Translations under genes and position numbers: made by a program
Notes under the pieces: model-generated
What the model saw: only the letters and a program-made list of their open reading frames with translations
Told to the model about the DNA's origin: nothing
The model's database searches: none
Part shown: positions 16,946 to 26,009 of the stretch, piece by piece
How the letters are laid out: the number at the start of each line of letters is the position of its first letter
Position numbering within the stretch: the first letter of the stretch is position 1
Origin: Actinoallomurus sp050942425
Lineage (GTDB): Bacteria; Actinomycetota; Actinomycetes; Streptosporangiales; Streptosporangiaceae
Reading direction: 5' to 3'
Length of the DNA stretch: 64,000 nucleotides
NCBI RefSeq assembly: GCF_050942425.1
Contig: NZ_CP192063.1
Location: 9,920,001-9,984,000 of the forward strand

Positions 16946-16959
16946 TGCAACACGTTCTA
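16946..16959 (-). promoter_or_regulatory. Perfect KstR-type operator
   Basis: On the minus strand this reads TAGAACGTGTTGCA, matching all eight fixed positions of the published KstR consensus TnnAACnnGTTnnA. It lies 19 bases before the start codon of the nitronate monooxygenase. The plus strand CGTTCTAGTT flank is shared with the repeats at 8351 and 8406. Confidence 0.75.
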
Positions 16960-17064
16960 GTTCACTTTCTTCGCTCGCCCCACCGGCTCGTACCCGAGAG
17001 GCTCACCAGCCCGTACCTGGAACCTGTAGCAGACACTCCTCACCGAAAGACCGAACTGGGGGTG

Positions 17065-17093
17065 TTGACGCCGGTATGACCGATTGTTAGCTT
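17065..17093 (+). promoter_or_regulatory. Housekeeping promoter of the LAL regulator
   Basis: TTGACG (17065-17070), a 17-base spacer and TAGCTT (17088-17093) form a textbook principal-sigma promoter. Transcription would start near 17100, which rules out the in-frame start at 17092 and supports ATG 17143. Confidence 0.72.
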
Positions 17094-17142
17094 GCCCGCT
17101 CGGGGCTCTCACGCTGGGAGCGGCGCCCGGAGGCCAGCGCGG

Positions 17143-19980
17143 ATGACCGATCCGTACGGATCAGCCAAGGGAACGGCCGCCCCGCCGGTGTCGGCACGGC
17201 CGCCGGGCGGGGGACCGTGGCCGCCTGCCCTCGTGGACCGGAAACCCCTTCTCGCCCGCGCCCGCGACCACCTCACCGCCGGGGGCAGCGTCGTCCTGAC
17301 CGGTCCGACCGGGATCGGCAAGTCGACCCTGCTGACCACGCTCGTCGCCGAGTTCACCGACCACCGGGTGCTGCGCTGTTCGCTGTCGGAGACCGAACGG
17401 CACCTGCCGTTCCTCGGCCTGATCGACCTGCTGGCCGAGACCGGCGACGACCTCCTCGAGTCGCTCCCGAAGCACCAGCGCGCCGTGCTGGAGTCGGCCC
17501 TGCTGCGCGGCGACGACCCGGTCGGCGAGCGCGACGTCCTCGGTCTGCGCGTCGCCGTGCTCGCGGCCTTCCGCAACCTCTGCGCCGCCGGGCCGGTGCT
17601 CCTCGTCGTCGACGACGCGCAGTGGCTGGACGCGCCGAGCGCGGAGCTGCTGGCGTTCATCGCCCGGCGGGCCGGTGGGCTACCGTTGCGGGCGCTCGCG
17701 GGCCTGCGCACGAGCCCCGGCGACCCGCAGGACCCGCTGGAACTGTGCCCGCCGCCCGCGCTGGCGCTGCCCGTACCCCCGATGACCGTCGCGGAGGTCG
17801 GCGGTCTCCTCGGCGGCCTCGGGCTGCCGCGCGCCGTTCTGGCAAAGGTGCACCGGGCCAGCGACGGCAACCCGTTCTTCGCCCTTGAGCTGGGCCGCGC
17901 CCTGGCCGACCACGGCGAGCCGCTGGACCCGGCGGCGCCGCTGCCGGTGCCCGACGGACTGCGCACGCTCATGCTGGGACGCCTGTTCGCCCTGTCCTCC
18001 GGCGCGCGGCACACGCTGCTCATCGCCTGTGCGGCGGCCCGGCCGACACTGGCCCTGCTGCGTGCCGCGGGCCGCCCCGAGGCCGCCGCGGACATCGCCG
18101 AGGCGCTGCACGCCGGCATCGTCGCGCCCGGCGAGGTGGTCCGGTTCACGCACCCTCTGCTGTCGGCGGTGCTGTACGCGGAGTCGCCGGAGCGGGACCG
18201 GCTCACCGCCCACGGCGCTCTCGCCGACGCCGTCACCGATCCGGTCGAGCGCGCGCGTCATCTCGCGGCGGTCGCCCCGGGCCGGGACGCGCAGGTCGCC
18301 GAGACGCTGAGCGAGGCCGCCACCGCCGCCCGCCGGCGCGGGGCCCGCGCCGCCGCCGCGCAGCTCGGCCTGCTGTCCGCCGAGCGCACCACCAAGCCGG
18401 AGGCCGAACCGGAGCTGCGACTCACCGCCGCCGAGGACGCCCTCGCCGCCGGGGAGTTCGCGATGGCACGGGGCATCGCGGAGGACGTCCTGGCGGAGGC
18501 GGCCCTGCCGGCCGAGCGGGTGCGGGCGTGGATCGTGCTGCTGGACTCCTGCGGGCAGGCCCTCGCCGAGCTCGACGACGTGTTCCCGCGCGCGCTCGCC
18601 GACGCGCGCGACGATCCGGCGCTGCTCGCCCCGCTGCACTACCGCCTGGCCTGGCGGGCCTGGCTCGTCAAGGGCTCGGCGCCGCGCGCCCGCCAGGAGG
18701 CGGCGACGGCCGCGCGCCTGGCGGCGGACGCCGGCGACCGCAACACCGAGCTGCTGGCCCTGACCAGCCAGGCCCTCGCGGAGTTCCACATCGGGTCGCC
18801 GGAGGCGGAGCGGACCATGGCGCGGGCGCTGGCAGGACCCCAGGATCCGGCGATCAGGCTCGGCCACAACGGCCCCGTCTACCTGCGGTACCGGCATCAT
18901 CTGCTGCACGACCGGCTGGAGGAGGCACGGGGCGAACTGCGCTCGCTGACCTACGCGGTGCGCCAGCGCGGCGCGGTGGAGAGCCTGTTCATGTGCCTGT
19001 ACGGGTCGGCGCAGGTCGAGATGGCGCGCGGCCGCTGCGACCGCGCCCTGGACCTGGCCTACCAGTGCCTGCGGCTGGCCGAGGACAGTGAGCTGAGCCA
19101 GGGACCCGCCTGGTGCGCGGTGGCGTTCGCGGAGGCGGCGGGCGGCTCGCTCGATCGCGGCCTGGCCGCCGCCGAACGCGGTGTCGGGCACAGCGAGGAC
19201 GACGGCGACCTGCTGTTCCTGCCGACGACGCTGCACGCCCTCGGGCACATCCGGCTGCTGCGCGGCGACGCGGCCGGAGCGGTCGACGCCCTCCGCCGGG
19301 TGCGCCGCCTGGAGACCACGCAGGGGCTTGCCGAGCCCGCCCTGCGGCGCTGGCACGCCGACCTCGCCGAGGCCCTGACCGCGATCGGGGCGATCCCGGA
19401 GGCCGAGGATCTGATCGAGGAGACCAGGCGGGACGCCGTACGGCTCGGCCGGCGGAGCGTCCTGGCCACCCTGGACCGCGCCGCCGCCGTCGTCACGGCG
19501 GCGCGGGGTGACGTCGAGGTGGCGCTCCACTGCATGGAACGGGCCGTCGCCGCCCTCACCGCGCTGCCCTATCCCATCGAGGAGGGCCGGGCCCGACTGG
19601 AGCTCGGCCGCCTGTCCCTGCGCGCCGGGAACGCGGCCGCCGCGCGGGAGGCGTTGCACGGCGCGCGGCGGGTGCTGCTGCGCGCCAAGGCCGCACCGTG
19701 GATCGCCGCGGTCACCTCGGAGCTGGACCGGATCGACCTGGGCGCTCCGCCCGCGACCGGGGACGGCGATCCGCTGCGGGCACTGTCCGGCATGGAGCGC
19801 CGGGTCGCGACGCTGGTCGCCGAGGGCGCGACGAACCGGGAGATCGCCGCCCGGCTGTTCGTGAGCATCAAAACGGTCGAGGCCGCACTGACCAGGTCGT
19901 ACCGCAAGTTGGGGGTGCGCTCCCGAGTCGGACTGACCCGAATCATCGCAGTGCCGCGTCCGGAGGACCGGACGGCGTAG
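17143..19980 (+). CDS. LAL-type LuxR-family regulator with AAA ATPase domain
   Basis: A 945-residue large ATP-binding LuxR regulator. Walker A is GPTGIGKST (about residue 55), Walker B is VLLVVDDAQWLD (about 155), then a helical TPR-like middle, and a C-terminal LuxR helix-turn-helix (LSGMERRVATLVAEGATNRE..IAARLFVSIKTVE) at about 885-940. Such proteins switch on pathway genes after ligand binding in the TPR part. It is followed on the same strand by secreted peptidase genes after 221 bases of hairpin repeats, so control of the peptidases is a reasonable guess. No biosynthetic cluster is next to it. Confidence 0.88.
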   Translation: MTDPYGSAKGTAAPPVSARPPGGGPWPPALVDRKPLLARARDHLTAGGSVVLTGPTGIGKSTLLTTLVAEFTDHRVLRCSLSETERHLPFLGLIDLLAETGDDLLESLPKHQRAVLESALLRGDDPVGERDVLGLRVAVLAAFRNLCAAGPVLLVVDDAQWLDAPSAELLAFIARRAGGLPLRALAGLRTSPGDPQDPLELCPPPALALPVPPMTVAEVGGLLGGLGLPRAVLAKVHRASDGNPFFALELGRALADHGEPLDPAAPLPVPDGLRTLMLGRLFALSSGARHTLLIACAAARPTLALLRAAGRPEAAADIAEALHAGIVAPGEVVRFTHPLLSAVLYAESPERDRLTAHGALADAVTDPVERARHLAAVAPGRDAQVAETLSEAATAARRRGARAAAAQLGLLSAERTTKPEAEPELRLTAAEDALAAGEFAMARGIAEDVLAEAALPAERVRAWIVLLDSCGQALAELDDVFPRALADARDDPALLAPLHYRLAWRAWLVKGSAPRARQEAATAARLAADAGDRNTELLALTSQALAEFHIGSPEAERTMARALAGPQDPAIRLGHNGPVYLRYRHHLLHDRLEEARGELRSLTYAVRQRGAVESLFMCLYGSAQVEMARGRCDRALDLAYQCLRLAEDSELSQGPAWCAVAFAEAAGGSLDRGLAAAERGVGHSEDDGDLLFLPTTLHALGHIRLLRGDAAGAVDALRRVRRLETTQGLAEPALRRWHADLAEALTAIGAIPEAEDLIEETRRDAVRLGRRSVLATLDRAAAVVTAARGDVEVALHCMERAVAALTALPYPIEEGRARLELGRLSLRAGNAAAAREALHGARRVLLRAKAAPWIAAVTSELDRIDLGAPPATGDGDPLRALSGMERRVATLVAEGATNREIAARLFVSIKTVEAALTRSYRKLGVRSRVGLTRIIAVPRPEDRTA

Positions 19981-20045
19981 GGATTTCCCTATCCCTCCGT
20001 TGAGGGGCTTTTCAGCGTTCGTTCGGATACGGACACTCTGCCCAA

Positions 20046-20132
20046 GGTCCCCCGGACCCGGGAGGCCGATCCACGGTCCCCCGACCCCGGAGGACCCAGC
20101 CCCTGTCCACGGTCTCCCGACCCCGGGAGACC
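20046..20132 (+). repeat. Three tandem hairpin repeats in the M4 peptidase leader
   Basis: Three related 22-base hairpins occur at 20046-20067, 20075-20096 and 20111-20132. The third is perfect: GGTCTCCCG-ACCC-CGGGAGACC. Units 2 and 3 lie in 36-base near-identical repeats that also share CAGCCCCTGTCC-like tails. They fill most of the gap between the LAL gene and the M4 peptidase, and could be a terminator, attenuator or multi-site operator. Confidence 0.65.
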
Positions 20133-20201
20133 AAGCCCCTGTCCCTTCCGCCTGCCCGCAACGAAGCGGGCCCATCCCCTTGGCGAAAGGATTCTCCGCC
20201 A

Positions 20202-22676
20202 ATGTCCAAACGACGCATCGCGACGGTGTCGGCCACGGCCGTCCTCGCCGTCGCGGGCGGACTGCTGTCGGCGCCCGTCGCCGGCGCCGCCCCGTCCCAG
20301 GCTCCCGCCAAAGCCCCTGCCAAACCCCAACCCGCCGGGCACTCGGCGTTCACGAAGAACGACTTCACCGTGAACCCGTCACCCAGCACCCGCAAGCAGG
20401 TCGTCGCCGAGGCCCGCAAGGCCCTCGCCGCGCACCAGAGCACCGCCCACGTGAAGTCGGGTGACGCCTTCACACCGCGCACGGTCGTGGTCGCCAAGAA
20501 CGGCGCCGCCGACGTCCGCTTCGACCGGACGTTCAAGGGCCTGCCGGTCTACGGCGGCGACCTCATCGTCCACCTCAAGCCCGGCGGCGCCTACCGCGGG
20601 CTGAACACCGCCACCCCGGCCGCGGCCGTGTCGACGACGCCCCGCGTCGCCGCCGCCACCGCCGCGCGTACGTCGCGCGGGCAGCTGGCGGGCACGGTCT
20701 CCAAGGTCGGCACGCCGCACCTCGCCGTGTGGGCCACCGGCCGGTCCTCCCAACTGGTCTGGGAGACCGTCGTACGCGGCGTGCGCTCCGACCGTACGCC
20801 GAGCGTGCTGCACGTGCTGGTGGACGCGGTCAAGGGCAAGGTCGTCACCAAGCGGGACGAGATCGACACCCTGCTGTCGCCGGCCCAGCAACGCGCCGCC
20901 GAAGCCCACGCGAAGGCCGCGCCGAACGGCGGCGTCTCGGCCCTCACCGCCGGCACCGGAAACTCGATCTACAGCGGCTCGGTGTCGATCGACCTCACCC
21001 AGTCCGGCAGCACGTGGTCGATGAAGGACCCCTCGCACGGCAACGGGTACACGACGAACCTGAACCACGCGACGAGCGGCACCGGGACGACCTTCAGCAA
21101 CTCCACCGGGACGTTCGGCAACGGCACGAACAGCGACGCCGCCTCGGCCGGCGTCGACGCCCACTACGGCGCGGCGGAGACGTTCGACTACTACAAGAAC
21201 GTCCAGGGCCGTAACGGCATCTTCGGCGACGGCAACGGCGTGCCCTCGCGCACCCACTACGGGAACGCCTACGTCAACGCGTTCTGGGACGGCACCCAGA
21301 TGACGTACGGCGACGGCTCCGGCAACAGCCGTCCGCTCGTCGAGATCGACGTCGCCGGCCACGAGATGAGCCACGGCGTCAGCGGCGCTCTCACCGGCTG
21401 GGGTGAGAACGGTGAGACCGGTGGCATGAACGAGGGCACCAGCGACATCTTCGGCACCATGGTGGAGTTCTACGCGAACAACGCCAAGGACACGCCCGAC
21501 TACACCATGGGCGAGCTGATCAACATCAACGGCGACAACAAGCCGCTGCGCTACATGTACCAGCCCTCGCTCGACGGCGCCTCGCCGGACTGCTACACGA
21601 GCAGCAACGGCTCGCTGGACCCGCACTACTCGCTCGGCCCACTGAGCCACTGGTTCTTCCTCCTGGCCGTCGGCAGCGGTAACCACGGGTACGGCAACAG
21701 CCCGACCTGCAACAGCTCGACCGTCACCGGCATCGGCAACGACAAGGCCGGCAAGATCTGGTACAAGGCGCTCGCGTCCTACGCCAACAGCAACGAAACC
21801 TACGCCAACGCGCGCACCGACTCGCTGAAGGCCGCCGCGGACCTGTACGGCACGCACTGCACCGAGTACAACACCGTGAACGCCGCCTGGGCCGCCGTCA
21901 GCGTCACCGGCAGCGACCCGGTCCCCGGCACCTGCCCCGGCCAGCCCGGCGCCCCGACGGTGACCAACCCCGGCAACCAGACCAGCACGGTCGGCACGGC
22001 GGCCAGCGTGCAGATCCAGGCCAGCGACCCGAACGGTCAGACGCTGACCTACAGCGCGACGGGCCTGCCCGCCGGGCTGTCGATCAACTCCTCGACCGGC
22101 CTGATCTCCGGCACGCCCACCACGGCCGGGACCTCCTCGGTCAGCGTGACGGCGAAGAACACCTCCAACCTGACCGGCAGCACGTCGTTCACGTGGACGG
22201 TGAACCCGGTCGGTGGCGGCTGCTCCTCCTCGGGCAACAAGGTGAGCAACGGTGGCTTCGAGTCCGGCACCACGCCGTGGACGACGACCTCCGGCGTCGT
22301 GTCCTCCAGTGGCAGCGGTGAGACCGCCCACTCCGGCAGCTACTTCGCCTGGCTGGACGGATACGGCACCACCCACACCGACAGCGCCACCCAGTCGGTC
22401 ACCATCCCGTCCGGGTGCAAGGCCTCGCTGAGCTTCTACCTGCATATCGACACCAGCGAGACCGGCAGCACCGTCTACGACAAGCTGACCGTCAAGATCG
22501 GCAGCACCACTCTCGCGACGTACAGCAACGCCAACGCCGCCAGCGGATACGTGCAGAAGACCTTCGACGTGTCGTCCTACGCAGGGCAGACGGTGACGCT
22601 ATCGTTCAGCGGCACCGAGGACTCGGCACTGCAGACGAGCTTCGTACTCGACGACGTCGCCATCAACGCATCCTGA
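20202..22676 (+). CDS. Secreted M4 (thermolysin-like) metallopeptidase with C-terminal accessory domains
   Basis: An 824-residue zymogen. Signal peptide with an AGAAPSQA-type cleavage region near residue 29, then an FTP/PepSY propeptide (about 50-240), then the M4 catalytic domain. Zinc ligands are in GHEMSHGV (about residue 386) and the third ligand in GGMNEGTSDIFG (about 407); the C-terminal catalytic His region HYSLGPLSHWF is present. An Ig-like putative domain (about 583-667, GLPAGLSINSSTGLISGTP) and a jelly-roll-like end (NGGFESGTTPW, about 675-824) follow, probably for substrate binding. A neighbouring M1 peptidase gene suggests shared protein feeding. Confidence 0.92.
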   Translation: MSKRRIATVSATAVLAVAGGLLSAPVAGAAPSQAPAKAPAKPQPAGHSAFTKNDFTVNPSPSTRKQVVAEARKALAAHQSTAHVKSGDAFTPRTVVVAKNGAADVRFDRTFKGLPVYGGDLIVHLKPGGAYRGLNTATPAAAVSTTPRVAAATAARTSRGQLAGTVSKVGTPHLAVWATGRSSQLVWETVVRGVRSDRTPSVLHVLVDAVKGKVVTKRDEIDTLLSPAQQRAAEAHAKAAPNGGVSALTAGTGNSIYSGSVSIDLTQSGSTWSMKDPSHGNGYTTNLNHATSGTGTTFSNSTGTFGNGTNSDAASAGVDAHYGAAETFDYYKNVQGRNGIFGDGNGVPSRTHYGNAYVNAFWDGTQMTYGDGSGNSRPLVEIDVAGHEMSHGVSGALTGWGENGETGGMNEGTSDIFGTMVEFYANNAKDTPDYTMGELININGDNKPLRYMYQPSLDGASPDCYTSSNGSLDPHYSLGPLSHWFFLLAVGSGNHGYGNSPTCNSSTVTGIGNDKAGKIWYKALASYANSNETYANARTDSLKAAADLYGTHCTEYNTVNAAWAAVSVTGSDPVPGTCPGQPGAPTVTNPGNQTSTVGTAASVQIQASDPNGQTLTYSATGLPAGLSINSSTGLISGTPTTAGTSSVSVTAKNTSNLTGSTSFTWTVNPVGGGCSSSGNKVSNGGFESGTTPWTTTSGVVSSSGSGETAHSGSYFAWLDGYGTTHTDSATQSVTIPSGCKASLSFYLHIDTSETGSTVYDKLTVKIGSTTLATYSNANAASGYVQKTFDVSSYAGQTVTLSFSGTEDSALQTSFVLDDVAINAS

Positions 22677-22689
22677 CCGTGATCCACCG

Positions 22690-22722
22690 GGGCCCCGCGC
22701 GTTCTCACGCGCGGGGCCCTTT
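22690..22722 (+). terminator. Rho-independent terminator after the M4 peptidase
   Basis: Arms GGGCCCCGCGCG and CGCGCGGGGCCC with a TTCTCA loop, followed by TTT. It separates the M4 gene from the M1 gene, which starts 20 bases later. Confidence 0.88.
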
Positions 22723-22741
22723 CCATCACCAGGAGTCACAC

Positions 22742-24106
22742 GTGAAGAAGACTTTGATCGCGGTGCTCGCCTCGGCGGCGACCGCGCTGACCCCCGCGGT
22801 GGCCGCTCACGCCTCCACGCCGCACGCCACGGTACGGGCGGCCGCGGACACCGTACGGACGCCGGCGACGCCGTCGTACACGGTCAACCTGACCAGCAAC
22901 AGCAGTGGTTCGAGCTGGACCGGGCACGAGAGCGTGAGCTTCACGAACGCCTCGGCCACCCCGCTCACCGAGGTCTACCTGCGGCTGTGGGACAACTACC
23001 ACGGCAGCTGCCCGCAGACGCCGATCACGGTGTCGAACGTCACCGGCGGCACCGCCGGCTCGCTCGAGGTGAGCTGCACGGCCCTGAAGGTCACGCTGCC
23101 GAGCCCGCTGAGCCAGGGGCAGAGCGGGTCGATCGGGTTCGACCTGAGCATCGCCGTCCCGAGCGGCGCGGACCGGTTCGGGCGCGACGGGTCGTTCAAC
23201 TTCATCGGCAACGCCCTGCCGGTGCTGGCGATCCGGGACGGCGCGGGCTGGCACCTCGACCCGTACACCAACAACGGCGAGTCGTTCTACAGCCTCGCCA
23301 GTGACTTCAAGGTCACGCTCGACCACCCCACCTCCATCAGCGTCCCGGCGACCGGCACGTCCGTGGACACGCCCGGATCCTCCGGCCGCACGATCACCAC
23401 GGCGACCGCGACGAAGGTCCGCGACTTCGCCTGGGGCGCCGGGCCGTACAGCGTCATCTCCGGGACCTCGCCCAATGGCGTGAAGGTCAACGTCTACCGG
23501 GTGAGCTCGATCAGTGCGAGCTCCGCGCAGTCGATGCTGAGCACGGCGAAGTCGGCGATCGACGCGCACAGCGGACGGTTCGGGGCGTACCCGTACGGTG
23601 AGGTCGACGTCGTCCTGGACAACAACTTCTGGTTCGGGGGCATGGAGTACCCCGGCTTCGTCCTCGACCTGGTCAGCTCCACCGCGCTCGCGCACGAGCT
23701 GGCGCACCAGTGGTGGTACGGCATCGTCGGCGACGACGAGTACAACGACCCGTGGCTGGACGAGGCGTTCGCCGACTACTCCACCGACCTGTACCAGGGC
23801 ATCAGCGGCTCGGGCTGCTGGAACAGCGTCTCCTGGGCGTCGTCCGCCGAGAAGATCAGCAACTCGATGGCGTACTGGGACGCCCACTCGAGCCGCTACG
23901 GCACGGTCGTCTACACGTACGGCAAGTGCGCGCTCCACGACCTGAGCCGAGTGCTCGGCACGACCGCGATGGCCAACCTGCTGCGCTCCTTCGCGCAGTC
24001 CCACTGGTACGGCGTGTCGACGACGGCCGAGTTCAAGGCGGCGGCCCAGGCGGCGACCTCGACCGACCTGACGTCCTTCTGGACGCAGCACCGCATCGAC
24101 GGCTGA
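22742..24106 (+). CDS. Secreted M1-family metallopeptidase (short form)
   Basis: A 454-residue exported aminopeptidase-like protein. GTG at 22742 follows CCAGGAGTCACAC; the signal peptide ends near VAAHASTPHA. An N-terminal beta domain is followed by the exopeptidase segment FGGMEYPG (GxMEN equivalent), zinc motif AHELAHQWW (about residue 317) and third ligand in WLDEAFADY. The acidic residue after Leu is Asp rather than the usual Asn. The protein stops after the catalytic domain, much shorter than the 850-residue PepN forms. Its stop codon directly abuts the stop of the convergent DUF3068 gene (TGATCA). Confidence 0.88.
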   Translation: MKKTLIAVLASAATALTPAVAAHASTPHATVRAAADTVRTPATPSYTVNLTSNSSGSSWTGHESVSFTNASATPLTEVYLRLWDNYHGSCPQTPITVSNVTGGTAGSLEVSCTALKVTLPSPLSQGQSGSIGFDLSIAVPSGADRFGRDGSFNFIGNALPVLAIRDGAGWHLDPYTNNGESFYSLASDFKVTLDHPTSISVPATGTSVDTPGSSGRTITTATATKVRDFAWGAGPYSVISGTSPNGVKVNVYRVSSISASSAQSMLSTAKSAIDAHSGRFGAYPYGEVDVVLDNNFWFGGMEYPGFVLDLVSSTALAHELAHQWWYGIVGDDEYNDPWLDEAFADYSTDLYQGISGSGCWNSVSWASSAEKISNSMAYWDAHSSRYGTVVYTYGKCALHDLSRVLGTTAMANLLRSFAQSHWYGVSTTAEFKAAAQAATSTDLTSFWTQHRIDG

Positions 24107-25132
24107 TCAGCCGCCGGAACGAGGGCGGGCGGCCGGGCTCAGGCCGTCCGCCTTCGTCGTGTCGTCGGGTAGCGGGATGATGGTCTGCCGGCCGGGGACG
24201 GCCAGCACCAGCCCGACGACGAGCAGGACCAGGCCGAGGCCCGCGCCGCCGAGGGGCAGGATCATCCGCAGCAGCGTGATCTTCAACGCCTGGCTCTTGT
24301 TGACGTGCACGAGGGACTGCTGGCTCGCGTCGGTCATCTTCAGGTCGAGGTCGGCGGCGACGAGCCGGTCCACCCCGTCCTTGGTGCGCAGCACCGTCCG
24401 GATCCGCTGCTCCTGGCTCACCTGGCCGCCGGTCCGCGGGTCGATCCAGAGCGTCACGGTCGCGTCGTAGACGCGGTCCGCGGCGACGTTCCCGGTCTTC
24501 TTGTCATAGCCCGCGAGCCGCTTCGGGTTCTTCACCTTGAGCAGGGTGGCGGGGACCCCGCCCTTGACGGACTCGGTCACGGTCGGGGGGATCCGCTGGA
24601 CGAAGCGGTACGCCCGGACGCCGTGGATCCGCTCCTCCCCCGCGAACGTCGCCGGCCACGGGCGCTTCGTCGACAGGTCGAAGTACTGGTAGGTCTGCTT
24701 CTTCACGCCGATCGGCCAGAACATCCCGACCCCCGACTGCCGGACGCTCGTGTCGCCGCCCACCGACGCGCCCCGGACGTTGTACAGCGTGCCGGTGCGG
24801 CGGTCGAACGCCGCGCGCTGCTGCTGGATCTCGACGCTCTTCTTCGTGGCCGGGTCCTCGATCGAGGTGAAGGAGTCCCAGACGGCGATCTTCCCGGTCG
24901 CCGCCCGTACGTCACCGCGGACCGTGTTGACGGCCCGCAGGTGCACGCCCGTGCGGACCTTCAGGGTGGCGGTGTCCAGGTACGACGCGTTCGAGGCCTC
25001 CAGCGTGGACTGCTGGAAGAAGTTCGCCGGCGCGGCGATGACCTGGCCCGCGACGTAGAAACGCATGAGGGCGGCGAAGGCGAGGAAGAACGCCCCGGCA
25101 CCGGTCAGGACCACTCCGACGTTCCGCCGCAC
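24107..25132 (-). CDS. DUF3068 membrane-anchored protein
   Basis: 341 residues with an N-terminal membrane segment (VGVVLTGAGAFFLAFAALMRFYV) and a C-terminal one (about 285-312), and an extracytoplasmic domain between them (WDSFTSIEDPATKK, GLPV-like loop). This is the actinobacterial DUF3068 family, which includes porin-like mycolata proteins but is mostly uncharacterised. GTG at 25132 follows GGGAGGTCAAG. In many actinomycetes such genes lie beside envelope glycosyltransferase clusters. Here the neighbours are a methyltransferase and an acyltransferase. Confidence 0.8.
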   Translation of the reverse strand: MRRNVGVVLTGAGAFFLAFAALMRFYVAGQVIAAPANFFQQSTLEASNASYLDTATLKVRTGVHLRAVNTVRGDVRAATGKIAVWDSFTSIEDPATKKSVEIQQQRAAFDRRTGTLYNVRGASVGGDTSVRQSGVGMFWPIGVKKQTYQYFDLSTKRPWPATFAGEERIHGVRAYRFVQRIPPTVTESVKGGVPATLLKVKNPKRLAGYDKKTGNVAADRVYDATVTLWIDPRTGGQVSQEQRIRTVLRTKDGVDRLVAADLDLKMTDASQQSLVHVNKSQALKITLLRMILPLGGAGLGLVLLVVGLVLAVPGRQTIIPLPDDTTKADGLSPAARPRSGG

Positions 25133-25262
25133 CTTGACCTCCCGCCACGAATGAGACCGGATTCTAGAAGACTGCGCAATTGATGGGTGGTTATGCCGGT
25201 ATGCCGTGATGAGTACGTTACCCGGGCGTAGGATTGCGGCCTCTGCCTCCCGGAGGTCCCTT

Positions 25263-26009
25263 TTGCTGACCGCGCCGACCGCTCCGCACCGTGCGACGCT
25301 CGCGCGCTCGGTACGCCTGCTGCGCGCGTTCCGCGAGGAGCAGTCCGACCCGGAGGGGTTCTACCGGCTGCTCGCCGCCGACACGATCGCCCAGCTCAGC
25401 CGGTATACGCCCCTCGACGGCAGGGTCGTCGCGGACATCGGCAGCGGCCCCGGCTTCTTCACCACCGCGCTGCGCGACGCGGGCGCCCGGTGCGTCGGCG
25501 TCGAGTGCGACGCCGGTGAGCTGACCCGGCACGGCCCGCCGCCGCCCGGCTCCGTCTTCGGCACCGCGCTGAGCCTGCCGCTCGCCTCCGGCTCCGTCGA
25601 CGTGTGCTTCTCCTCGAACGTCCTGGAACACGTTCCAGACCCGTGGCGGATGGGCGACGAGATGGTCCGCGTCGTCCGCCCCGGCGGCGTCGTCTTCCTC
25701 GCCTTCACCAACTGGCTGTCCCCCTGGGGCGGCCACGAGACCTCGCCCTGGCACTACCTCGGCGGGCACCGCGCCGCCCAGCGGTACGAGCGGCGACACG
25801 GCCGGCCGCCGAAGAACCGGTACGGGGTGAGTCTCCATCCCGTCTCGGTCGCCGCCGCCCTCCGCTGGGCGCACGCCCGCGGCGGCGTCACCGTCGAGGC
25901 GGCGACGCCGCGCTACCTCCCCGGCTGGGCCGCCCCGGTCGTCCGGGTGCCCGGCGTCCGTGAGGTCCTCACCTGGAACCTGCTGCTCGTGCTCCGCAAG
26001 GCGCCATGA
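25263..26009 (+). CDS. Class I SAM-dependent methyltransferase
   Basis: 248 residues. SAM-binding motif I is VVADIGSGPGFFTTALRDAG, followed by the acidic VGVECD, the SSNVLEHVPDPW motif and RVVRPGGVVFLAFTNW. The TTG at 25263 is chosen because GGAGG at 25252-25256 is ideally spaced; an ATG at 25209 has no such site. The stop overlaps the ATG of the acyltransferase by 4 bases. The pair may modify an envelope glycan or lipid, by analogy with similar neighbourhoods; the substrate is not visible. Confidence 0.82.
   Translation: MLTAPTAPHRATLARSVRLLRAFREEQSDPEGFYRLLAADTIAQLSRYTPLDGRVVADIGSGPGFFTTALRDAGARCVGVECDAGELTRHGPPPPGSVFGTALSLPLASGSVDVCFSSNVLEHVPDPWRMGDEMVRVVRPGGVVFLAFTNWLSPWGGHETSPWHYLGGHRAAQRYERRHGRPPKNRYGVSLHPVSVAAALRWAHARGGVTVEAATPRYLPGWAAPVVRVPGVREVLTWNLLLVLRKAP

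Noticed and set aside
17143..24106. LAL regulator plus secreted enzymes as a natural-product gene cluster
   Set aside because: No synthase, tailoring or transport genes of a pathway are present; the neighbours are peptidases.
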